Below, piece after piece: positions 7,802-14,141 of a stretch of 15,343 nucleotides of DNA; within the stretch, counting starts at the first letter, position 1, and every line of letters begins with the position of its first letter. Below the pieces are notes generated by a model. The model had not been told where the DNA came from, did no database searches, and saw nothing but the letters and a program-made list of their open reading frames with translations. The position numbers and the translations under genes were made by a program. Source of the DNA: DAOSVX01 sp964440405 (lineage in GTDB: Bacteria > Bacillota_I > Bacilli_A > RF39 > UBA660); NCBI GenBank assembly GCA_964440405.1, contig CAYTSB010000019.1, forward strand, positions 1 through 15,343, given 5' to 3'.

Positions 7802-7829
7802 AAAAAAGAACCAGAGATTACTCTGATTC
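7802..7829 (-). terminator. Terminator of the integrase gene, containing its stop codon
   Basis: On the minus strand, 7829-7821 pairs with 7816-7808 (nine pairs, one G-U) around a 4-base loop, then runs into six U residues (A run 7802-7807). The integrase TAA stop (7818-7820) lies in the loop, so the last codons form one stem arm. Confidence 0.8.
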
Positions 7830-8954
7830 AGTATCAAGATTATTAATGATATCCAGAACACCATCCAATGCACTTTGAAACATATGTGTATAAGTATTAA
7901 GAGTAACATCAATCTTAGTATGTCCAAGATACTTAGCAACCATAGTAACAGATGCACCACTATTGATAAGTAAAGAGGCACAGGAATGTCGAAAGTCATG
8001 AAGTCTAATATGTTTTAAATTGGCATCGTCTGCTATCTTTTTACACATGCTACGGACAGTTTTAGGATTGAATGGACTAATACCATTATCTTCACCAAAG
8101 ATGAACATAGAGTCATTAAAATTGCGAAACTTAGATAACTCGTTGCGATATTCAGAAAGATGCTCCAACAGATCATCACAAATAGGTAATACACGATTGC
8201 TATCTCTTGTTTTAGGAGCAGCAATGTAATACTCGTTAACTCGTTCAGTTTTTTTATTTTGAATTTGTTTATTAATCTTCATTTTCTTTTTATCTAAATC
8301 AATGTCTCTCCATGTTAAACCTCTAGCTTCACCACATCTAAGACCACAGTAGTAAAGTGTTTGAAAATAACATCTCCACATTGAATCTTCTTCACCAGAA
8401 ATAAACTTTTTAAATTCAGGAAGAGTGTAGTATTTCATTTCTTTCTTTAATCCATTAGGATCTTTGAACTTATCCATTTTCCTATATACAGATAAGAAAT
8501 TAAAATCATACCAACGAGTTCCAAAATTTAGAACAGACTTCCAATGTTTAAGAATATCGTTTTTATATCTTAGGCATATTTTTTTATTAGCAGTCATTTG
8601 CTTTTTCCATTTATTGAAATGTTCAATATCATAATCTACACATTTGATTTTCATAAACACTTTTAAATATTTATACATATTAGGGTAAGATGCTAGAGTA
8701 GTGAATTTGCATACTTGCTTTCTATTTTCAAGAAATTTATCATATAGCTCTTGAAAAGTCATATCGACAGGAACATCTTTATAATCAACAATCCAGATCA
8801 AGAAATCATGTTCTGCTTGCATAGCCTCTTCACGAGTAGCATATTTTTTACTTACCTTAGTTCGTGTCTCTTCTGAATCACCAGTGGTATATTGAACTTT
8901 ATAAAAAAATGACTTGCCATCCTTAGTGACACTTTTTGATTGATAAACTGCCAT
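7818..8954 (-). CDS. int: Tyrosine recombinase (phage/ICE-type integrase)
   Basis: A 378-aa site-specific recombinase that would integrate and excise the element. The ATG at 8952-8954 is chosen because AAAGGAAG lies 8 bases upstream; the GTG three codons earlier abuts that site. Residues 1-55 form an arm-binding-type N-terminal domain (QSKSVTKDGKSFFYKVQY). Residues 65-160 are a SAM-like core-binding domain. Residues 175-360 are catalytic, with R206 (GLRCGEARGL), K248 (APKTRDSNR), H319 and R322 (LHDFRHS), H345 (YLGHTK) and nucleophile Y355 (LNTYTHMF). All catalytic residues are present and the length is typical of Tn916/phage-type integrases. It reads leftward from a promoter region carrying TTAGATAC repeats (9013-9053), its probable arm sites, and converges with the XRE gene. 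Confidence 0.95.
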   Translation of the reverse strand: MAVYQSKSVTKDGKSFFYKVQYTTGDSEETRTKVSKKYATREEAMQAEHDFLIWIVDYKDVPVDMTFQELYDKFLENRKQVCKFTTLASYPNMYKYLKVFMKIKCVDYDIEHFNKWKKQMTANKKICLRYKNDILKHWKSVLNFGTRWYDFNFLSVYRKMDKFKDPNGLKKEMKYYTLPEFKKFISGEEDSMWRCYFQTLYYCGLRCGEARGLTWRDIDLDKKKMKINKQIQNKKTERVNEYYIAAPKTRDSNRVLPICDDLLEHLSEYRNELSKFRNFNDSMFIFGEDNGISPFNPKTVRSMCKKIADDANLKHIRLHDFRHSCASLLINSGASVTMVAKYLGHTKIDVTLNTYTHMFQSALDGVLDIINNLDTESE

Positions 8955-8977
8955 AGCAATCACTTCCTTTCTCGTGT

Positions 8978-9010
8978 GTATTAATCACTTAAAAAAGGAA
9001 ATTAATCAAG
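8978..9010 (-). promoter_or_regulatory. Integrase promoter/operator block, copy 2
   Basis: GTATTAATCACTTA (8978-8991) and AATCAAG (9004-9010) match the block upstream of the small HTH gene at the same spacing (see 6714-6746). It lies 24 bases upstream of the int start codon, with the int ribosome binding site in between, and is immediately followed by TTAGATAC repeats, so integrase bound there could repress its own gene. Confidence 0.45.
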
Positions 9011-9012
9011 AT

Positions 9013-9053
9013 TTAGATACAACTAAATTGCAATTAGATACGAATTTAGATAC
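9013..9053 (+). repeat. TTAGATAC repeats upstream of int, cluster 2
   Basis: Exact TTAGATAC copies lie at 9013-9020, 9034-9041 and 9046-9053, 21 and 12 bases apart, which is close to two turns and one turn of DNA. They lie on one side of block B with cluster 3 (9253) on the other, giving an arm-core-arm arrangement. Confidence 0.65.
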
Positions 9054-9161
9054 AAAATCACCAATTTTTAGAGGTTTTTGCTATATAGCTATTAACGAGA
9101 AACAACGGTTTTTAAAGGGTTTTAACGGGTAGAGTGGTATAGAAATGTCATAGTCCCACAA

Positions 9162-9222
9162 CCCCTGAAGAGCCGAGAAATCGGCTCGCTTTTTGTTTTG
9201 AGGCATATACAGTAAGGGTTTG
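9162..9222 (+). repeat. Attachment-like block, copy B (contains terminator hairpin)
   Basis: CCCCTGAAGAG (9162-9172) overlaps a stem GAGCCGA/TCGGCTC (9170-9176 with 9181-9187) with a GAAA loop and T run (9190-9194), then TAAGGGTTTG (9213-9222). Offsets from the first base to TAAGGGTTTG (51) and to the next TTAGATAC (91) match copy A (52 and 92). TTAGATAC sites occur on both sides of this copy, unlike copy A. Confidence 0.55.
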
Positions 9223-9252
9223 AGCGATTTGGTGAATTACTAAAAAGTGGAA

Positions 9253-9271
9253 TTAGATACGATTTAGATAC
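9253..9271 (+). repeat. TTAGATAC repeats, cluster 3
   Basis: Two exact copies at 9253-9260 and 9264-9271 are 11 bases apart, corresponding in position to cluster 1 relative to block A. The next two 11-base steps (about 9275 and 9286) hold only degenerate matches such as TTAGAA, as if the array were decaying. Confidence 0.6.
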
Positions 9272-9323
9272 TATTTGAGTGAATTTAGAAGATTATGGGA
9301 GAACACTACTGCATACAAAAAGC

Positions 9324-9353
9324 CCGTAGTTGCAAGGTATTACACAACCACGG
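9324..9353 (-). repeat. Inverted repeat with 9-base arms
   Basis: CCGTAGTTG (9324-9332) and CAACCACGG (9345-9353) pair over nine positions. The pairing is complete only on the minus strand, where the odd position becomes a G-U pair; on the plus strand it is an A-C mismatch. No T run follows. Its role is unknown; it lies between the last TTAGATAC site and block C. Confidence 0.35.
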
Positions 9354-9380
9354 ACTGTTAAAAACCATTGAGAGCTGTTC

Positions 9381-9409
9381 CCCCTGAGAGGCCGCAAGGC
9401 CTCGTTTTT
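9381..9409 (+). terminator. Terminator-like hairpin, block C
   Basis: CCCCTGAGAG runs into GAGGCC (9388-9393), a GCAA tetraloop and GGCCTC (9398-9403), then a T run (9405-9409) and GTTTATAT. It shares the CCCC-TGA lead-in with blocks A and B, and the TTTTTGTTTATAT exit with the last hairpin of the window (15270-15292). No obvious gene ends immediately upstream. Confidence 0.6.
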
Positions 9410-9487
9410 GTTTATATCAAATTAAAACGAACCATAAGTAATGTGAAAGAGTTTAAATTATTTTAAAATTGATTAAGAATAATTAAA

Positions 9488-9571
9488 ATGGTAAAAAACG
9501 CTGCCGAAAAAGAACTTCCACATATGATTGATGGGAGACCATTAAGAGTTATTGACTCTATAAAATTGTAA
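9488..9571 (+). pseudogene. Orphan 3' end of a gene (27 codons)
   Basis: A short frame (MVKNAAEKELPHMIDGRPLR and seven more residues) ends in TAA directly at the base of a strong terminator. It has no ribosome binding site, but its codons (GCT GCC GAA, GGG AGA) look coding and resemble the right-hand genes. The most likely reading is the surviving tail of a resident gene whose upstream part was cut off when the mobile DNA to the left arrived. I do not recognise the parent protein; chance ORF status cannot be excluded. Confidence 0.35.
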
Positions 9572-9612
9572 GTGATATTTTAAACTACTTTAAATTAAAA
9601 TATCACTTTTTT
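9570..9612 (+). terminator. Strong rho-independent terminator
   Basis: A perfect 14-base stem, 9570-9583 with 9595-9608, has an 11-base loop and a T run (9607-9612). It begins inside the stop codon of the 9488-9571 fragment, so it belongs to a gene that once ended there, and it insulates the next operon. Confidence 0.85.
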
Positions 9613-9658
9613 CTTTATTTTAAAACATTTTGTTTTTGCTTATAAATATTGAATAATA

Positions 9659-9667
9659 TGCTATAAT
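9659..9667 (+). promoter_or_regulatory. Extended -10 promoter of the three-gene operon
   Basis: TGCTATAAT lies about 50 bases upstream of the first start codon; a TTGCTT at 9636-9641 is a weak -35 at a long 20-base spacing. It is the only good promoter-like sequence between the terminator at 9612 and the operon. Confidence 0.5.
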
Positions 9668-9718
9668 TAAATTAGTTAAATTTTTGAAGTGTTTTAATAT
9701 AATTATTTGGAGGTGTAA

Positions 9719-10315
9719 ATGGAAAAAGCAGAAATAAAAGATAAACTGATTGGGTATTCAGCAAAAATAAATGACGAGGCTTTTCTAAAATATGTTGAAA
9801 AAACCAATCGCTTTGTAATTATATTTTCCGTACTGGCGGCGATAGTATCTATGGTCGGTTTTTACATGGCCGGATTAAAAACGAGAGAAATGAGTATGAC
9901 AGAATCGATTGCCATCGGTTGTGGCATTGCTTTAATGTTTTTAATAATCGGAGCTTGTAGTGTTTTAAGTCGAAAAAAAAGTAATACTTGGGATGGTGAA
10001 GTTGTCGATAAAAAAATTAAAAAGAAGACGGAAACTCAGGGAACCGATGAAAATACCTACTATATTAACTATTTAGTGTACCAAGTTAAAATAAAAGGTA
10101 AGAATGGTAAAAAGAAAGTCTTGAAATGGAAAAATATTGATACTGTATATAACTATTATCAAATCGGTGATAAAGTAAGATATCATGGCTTGTTAAAAAC
10201 TTTTGAGAAGTATGATAAAACGAAAGATAAAATCATCTTTTGTAACGCTTGCCTTTCAAAATGTAAGATTGAAGATGATTATTGTTCACGATGTAAATGT
10301 CCAATATTGAAATGA
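9719..10315 (+). CDS. Two-TM membrane protein with cytosolic domain and C-terminal zinc ribbon
   Basis: A 198-aa protein; GGAGGT at 9709-9714 sets the start. Residues 31-52 and 62-84 are transmembrane helices. Residues 90-170 form a probable beta-rich domain beginning WDGEVVDKK, with a repeated Y-x-V-K-I-K-G-K type strand and YYQIGDKVRYHG, which loosely recalls DUF3592-like domains. The C-terminus is a zinc ribbon: C175-x2-C178 and C189-x2-C192, plus C182 and C194, ending CPILK. The hairpin topology puts the zinc ribbon on the same side as the N-terminus, presumably the cytosol. The stop lies 8 bases before the start of the exported protease-like gene, so the two are co-transcribed. The biochemical role is unknown; an assembly or regulatory partner of the large exported protein is a guess. 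Confidence 0.6.
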   Translation: MEKAEIKDKLIGYSAKINDEAFLKYVEKTNRFVIIFSVLAAIVSMVGFYMAGLKTREMSMTESIAIGCGIALMFLIIGACSVLSRKKSNTWDGEVVDKKIKKKTETQGTDENTYYINYLVYQVKIKGKNGKKKVLKWKNIDTVYNYYQIGDKVRYHGLLKTFEKYDKTKDKIIFCNACLSKCKIEDDYCSRCKCPILK

Positions 10316-10323
10316 GGTTAATG

Positions 10324-13212
10324 ATGAAAAAAAAAAATTTAATTATGGTATTAGCATTTATGCTAATGATTCCTTGTTTTGTTAAAGCAGAAGAGAAGGG
10401 CTTTGATTTATATAAAGCTTATAAAGTGAATCTTAAAGGAGCAAATCCGGAGTATGAATTATCGAATAAAATGACGGAAAATCCGCCCAAAAGTATAACC
10501 TTAAAAGTAACTAACTATTCATTTGAATCAATGACATTACCCTTAGATGGCACAATTAAGGTTAATCTTGGGGAAAGTGCTTCTTATAACACTAAATTTG
10601 ATTTTGAATGGGATAAACATCAATATAAATTTGCTGTTAATTTAGTTGCCCATTATGAGAAAACTGACTCAGGGGCCGGCTCATTATCATGGGATGTCAA
10701 TGTTGATTATAATGGACCACTTTATGATTGGAGTTCAATGCCGGTTAAGATTATCGAATTAGGTGAAAAAAAGTTACATAAAACAACCTATGATTCAGGA
10801 CTGGTAACCCATAATGATTATGTTATATCTTTAAGAACAGAACAAAAAAGTAATTTAGGAGCAATGAGTTTTGAGCTTATTGATATTAGCTTTAATAAAA
10901 CCGGGGATGTTTCAAGTGTTATTGATACAATAGCTTCTGGTAGCGCCGGAGAAACCGCCGCTGCAATCATTACTGTCATAATCCTCGGCATTTTAGGGGC
11001 GGGGGCAGCCACGGTTGGTGTAGCGGGAGCTAAAGAAGAAACCTCTAAAAATGAAGAAGAAGAAACCAAATATAAAATGGTCGTTTATAAAAACTTTGGG
11101 GATAAAATTAAAGTTGGTGATAAACCAGGTGTTGTAGAAGCTCGAATGATTGAAATATCCGATAAAGGTGAAATTGACCGAACTGATTTAACTAAACAAA
11201 TTGAAATATTTTCGAAAGATAATGTTATCGCAGTTAGTTCCCCAGCCTTTAAAAAAAATGCAATGACAGCTTCTGTCAATGTACCTAATAAACCAGCTAA
11301 TAGTCGGGCTAGAATTAGTAACTTACCCGACCAAAAAGAAGGTATTATTAGTTTTCGGTTTGTCGGGGAAGGCGGACAATTTCAAAACAACGTTAAATTT
11401 AATATTGTTAGTGAAGGTCAAATTAAACTTGAAAATAATGAACTCAAAGTATTAGGTACTTCAGATGAACAATTTGAATTAGGCTATGAATTAGTTGATT
11501 TTATAATTGAGCCAAAAGTTGAATTAAGATATAAGTCAAAATTATTTGAATTATCCTTAGATAAAAATAAACAAGGTAAAAACATAATTGTGGCGAAAGC
11601 AACTGAAGAAGCTAAAGAAAAAGCTTTTGAAAAATTCATTCATGAATTTCCTTGTGAGATAATTGCCAAAAATGAAAAAGAAACTGTTACGGAAAAGTTT
11701 GAATTACAATTATGTTATGAAGGTATTGGTACTGCTTATGAAAAATGTAATAATAATGAAACACCGGAACAATATAAAATTCATTGTTTTTCGGATCAAG
11801 AAAATGATAAACGCGAAGAAAAAGCAGCCCGCATTCCCTTATGTGTGATGAGATGGGATGAAGCAAGCAAAAACTTAATGGTTGATGATGCAGCCACTAA
11901 TAATTTGAATTTTGAGTTTATATTAAGTGATAGTAAAAAGAAAAATGCGAAAGCCTTAAATAAAGTAATTGAAGATGCTAAAATTGTGGCTAAAGTTGAT
12001 AGTGCTAATAAAACTCAAGTTAAAGTGGATTTGCAATATCAATCAACAATCTTTATGATCTATCCTTCTAAAAATACCACGGCACCTGATCCAGAAATTG
12101 ATTTAAAAATTAATGTTTCGATGACTAGTGCCGAATTTAAAACTTTAACGTTAGAAATAAAACTAATTCCGCAAGTAGATTTTAAAGCTATGATAACTTG
12201 GTTGATTGAATATGGACGGGGAACCTATGTGGATAAATTTATTCAAATTGGAAATATTGCTACGTATCATGGTGCCTTAGATTTTATTGAAAACCGGGTT
12301 TACTCTAAAAGTAATTGTCCATATACACCAAAGAAAGTTGATGGTAAAATTGATAATCATTATGAAGATGGTAGATATGATGTATCAAGGCCGACTTATG
12401 TCTTCTTGTTAGATAATTGTATGCCTCATCAAATTGGGGACTTTTCTCAAATTCAATCTTTACATCATGAATTATGTCATACGATTGAACATCAAAATGG
12501 TGATACCGCCCAAAAAAATGGGGAAAGACATTCTTACTTTATTCAACATTTAGTGAATGTTGTTCATGTTTTATCTGATATTGAAAGAGGAAAACTCGAT
12601 GTAAAATCAGGCGGAACAGCCATCCAAGCTTACTATAATGTATTTTATAATGATACAAATGCTGATCCACAAACCTTCTCTTGGTTTGGGGTAAAGTTTG
12701 TATCACCTTCAATGTTATTGGGTCGCTATGCGGAATTTGAGCATTATGGTCCAGCTAGTGTTCCTGAAGAGAGAAAAGCTGCCATTGCTAATTATTTTAG
12801 ACAACATTATTTTCCCGCTAATATCCATGCTAAAAAAAATGTGGGTGCTTTCTTTAAAGAAACAAATGGTCCATTTAAAAATGCGGTATGGAACATCAAC
12901 GGAACAGAAAACTTCGTTGGCATGTTTTCGGGTATTACTCTTAAGCATCCCGACTATGATTTTGAGAGTGTTAAACCAGCAGAATGGATTCCAGGAACCT
13001 TAACTTTAAAAACCACTTTTAGAATTACCAACAATAAAACGAAAGTAACAGAATTGATTGAAGTGCAGTTAGATGGTGGTAAGTTAGAATACTTAGAAGA
13101 TAAATATCAAATTATTGATAAATTTACAGTCTCATGGAAATCACTTGATAAAATAAGTGATACCGCACTCGGTAAAGCAAATATTAAAACCGAAGCGGTT
13201 GTGATGAAATAA
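10324..13212 (+). CDS. Large exported protein with HEXXH zinc-metallopeptidase motif
   Basis: A 962-aa protein. The ATG at 10324 is preferred: GAGG (10314-10317) is 6 bases upstream, and it begins a textbook signal peptide (MKKK, a hydrophobic core, then CFVKA/EE near residue 22). Residues 25-200 form an extracytoplasmic beta-rich domain. About 213-236 is a Gly/Ala-rich hydrophobic stretch (IITVIILGILGAGAATVG), probably transmembrane, followed by an acidic linker. Residues about 250-610 look like successive beta-sandwich modules (KVGDKPGVVEARMIEI; EGIISFRFVGEGG). The peptidase-like domain follows, with HELCH at 715-719 and another His at 723 (HEXXH-x3-H spacing, not the metzincin HEXXH-x5-H). 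If the inner segment spans the membrane, the zincin would face the cytosol, which is odd. The substrate is unknown. It is the middle gene of a three-gene operon. Confidence 0.65.
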   Translation: MKKKNLIMVLAFMLMIPCFVKAEEKGFDLYKAYKVNLKGANPEYELSNKMTENPPKSITLKVTNYSFESMTLPLDGTIKVNLGESASYNTKFDFEWDKHQYKFAVNLVAHYEKTDSGAGSLSWDVNVDYNGPLYDWSSMPVKIIELGEKKLHKTTYDSGLVTHNDYVISLRTEQKSNLGAMSFELIDISFNKTGDVSSVIDTIASGSAGETAAAIITVIILGILGAGAATVGVAGAKEETSKNEEEETKYKMVVYKNFGDKIKVGDKPGVVEARMIEISDKGEIDRTDLTKQIEIFSKDNVIAVSSPAFKKNAMTASVNVPNKPANSRARISNLPDQKEGIISFRFVGEGGQFQNNVKFNIVSEGQIKLENNELKVLGTSDEQFELGYELVDFIIEPKVELRYKSKLFELSLDKNKQGKNIIVAKATEEAKEKAFEKFIHEFPCEIIAKNEKETVTEKFELQLCYEGIGTAYEKCNNNETPEQYKIHCFSDQENDKREEKAARIPLCVMRWDEASKNLMVDDAATNNLNFEFILSDSKKKNAKALNKVIEDAKIVAKVDSANKTQVKVDLQYQSTIFMIYPSKNTTAPDPEIDLKINVSMTSAEFKTLTLEIKLIPQVDFKAMITWLIEYGRGTYVDKFIQIGNIATYHGALDFIENRVYSKSNCPYTPKKVDGKIDNHYEDGRYDVSRPTYVFLLDNCMPHQIGDFSQIQSLHHELCHTIEHQNGDTAQKNGERHSYFIQHLVNVVHVLSDIERGKLDVKSGGTAIQAYYNVFYNDTNADPQTFSWFGVKFVSPSMLLGRYAEFEHYGPASVPEERKAAIANYFRQHYFPANIHAKKNVGAFFKETNGPFKNAVWNINGTENFVGMFSGITLKHPDYDFESVKPAEWIPGTLTLKTTFRITNNKTKVTELIEVQLDGGKLEYLEDKYQIIDKFTVSWKSLDKISDTALGKANIKTEAVVMK

Positions 13213-13226
13213 GAGGAGAATGAGTG

Positions 13227-13988
13227 ATGAATAAACAAATAAGAAATATCTCTTTTATGGCATCACCCTTAGAAGGTGAGATGACCTTTATGGGAACTGA
13301 TATCTTAAATAACTCAATCATCGGCTTAATTAAAAACCAAATATTAAGTTTATATAATAATATTAAAGGGATTTTTAAAAACAAAAGAAAAAAGACCTTA
13401 ATAATTGTTATGTCATCGGTATGGTTTTTCTTAATCATCTTAAAATCGTTAAATATTAATTTTATTTTTTTGGATATTGCCAATTATTTAACTTTCTCAT
13501 TTGGGGGCTTTATTGGTAAAACCATCATGGCATATTTTGTTACTAGTTTAGTATTACCCAACCAAGAAAAGTTCCAACTTATCAAAAACAGCAAAAGTTT
13601 TATAAAAGAAATAAAGTTTAAAGATAAAAACTTTATTGTCTTTTCCTTAATGGGAATAGGATTATCATTGATCGGCTATAATTTCTTATCAGGTGGAATA
13701 ATTAATAATAGTGTCATTGGTTTAGTATCAATTGTTATGCTTCTTAAAACGCTTAATCGTAAAACTGGCCTGATAAGAGAAGGACTATCTTTAGTATTAA
13801 GTAAAACAAAGCTAATAAAAGATAATTCTAGTTCTAAGATAAATATGATTATAATAGGATCTATCGTTGGTGCTTTAATAGGCATCTTAATCTCCTTACT
13901 AGGACATAATCTATGTTATATCATTGGCTTAATTATCTTAGTAATAAGTATTGTCTTAAATTTTATAATAATAAAACAAAAGAAATAA
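13227..13988 (+). CDS. Polytopic membrane protein of unknown function
   Basis: A 253-aa protein. GGAG at 13215-13218 serves either ATG 13227 (8-base spacer, chosen) or the GTG immediately before it. A roughly 55-residue N-terminal cytosolic part (ISFMASPLEGEMTFMGTDIL) with a basic stretch (FKNKRKKT) precedes about six or seven hydrophobic helices: roughly two or three in 57-115, two in 135-175 and two in 205-250, ending KQKK. I see no transporter signature or catalytic motif. It follows the protease-like gene by 14 bases and closes the operon with a strong terminator whose first arm includes its stop codon. It probably works with the other two proteins at the membrane; no function can be assigned. 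Confidence 0.6.
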   Translation: MNKQIRNISFMASPLEGEMTFMGTDILNNSIIGLIKNQILSLYNNIKGIFKNKRKKTLIIVMSSVWFFLIILKSLNINFIFLDIANYLTFSFGGFIGKTIMAYFVTSLVLPNQEKFQLIKNSKSFIKEIKFKDKNFIVFSLMGIGLSLIGYNFLSGGIINNSVIGLVSIVMLLKTLNRKTGLIREGLSLVLSKTKLIKDNSSSKINMIIIGSIVGALIGILISLLGHNLCYIIGLIILVISIVLNFIIIKQKK

Positions 13989-14018
13989 GAAGATGAAAAG
14001 CTTCTTATTTCTTTTTTT
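13979..14018 (+). terminator. Operon terminator overlapping a stop codon
   Basis: A perfect 14-base stem, 13979-13992 with 14001-14014, has an 8-base loop and a T-rich tail (14012-14018). The TAA stop at 13986-13988 lies inside the left arm. Confidence 0.85.
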
Positions 14019-14044
14019 ATTTTAAAATAAATTAATAAATAATA

Positions 14045-14053
14045 TGATATAAT
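14045..14053 (+). promoter_or_regulatory. Extended -10 promoter of the Tet(M)-like pseudogene
   Basis: TGATATAAT lies about 89 bases upstream of the start codon, right after the operon terminator, with no clear -35. It may still transcribe the small acidic protein gene downstream, which has no closer promoter. Confidence 0.45.
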
Positions 14054-14141
14054 TTTATTAGATAAAAAATATCAAGCAGTATATGATGATTTATAACTCT
14101 TAGCAATTTATAAAAACCAATAATTTAAGAAGGATGATAAG

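Larger units (their letters stand above)
8955..9718. other. Intergenic region holding attachment-like repeats, terminators, a gene tail and a promoter
   Basis: There is no full gene. Left to right: integrase RBS/promoter block (8961-9010), TTAGATAC cluster 2 (9013-9053), attachment-like block copy B (9162-9222), TTAGATAC cluster 3 (9253-9271), an inverted repeat (9324-9353), terminator-like block C (9381-9409), an orphan 3' gene fragment with terminator (9488-9608), and the promoter of the next operon (9659-9667). The change from element-like DNA to the more GC-rich right-hand genes occurs between about 9300 and 9500. Confidence 0.6.

Noticed and set aside
9295..9387. A 30-codon open frame (MGEHYCIQKA...) ending inside block C
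   Set aside because: It has no ribosome binding site, overlaps an inverted repeat and the attachment-like region, and its stop lies in the CCCCTGA lead-in; most likely a chance frame.
9162..9410. A tmRNA or tRNA 3' end as the integration target
   Set aside because: No T-arm (GGTTCGA-type) sequence or CCA-ended acceptor stem is present; the hairpins are simple GNRA-capped terminators.
10297..10323. Upstream start for the exported HEXXH protein
   Set aside because: It overlaps the end of the zinc-ribbon gene, lacks a ribosome binding site and would put extra residues before a classic signal peptide.
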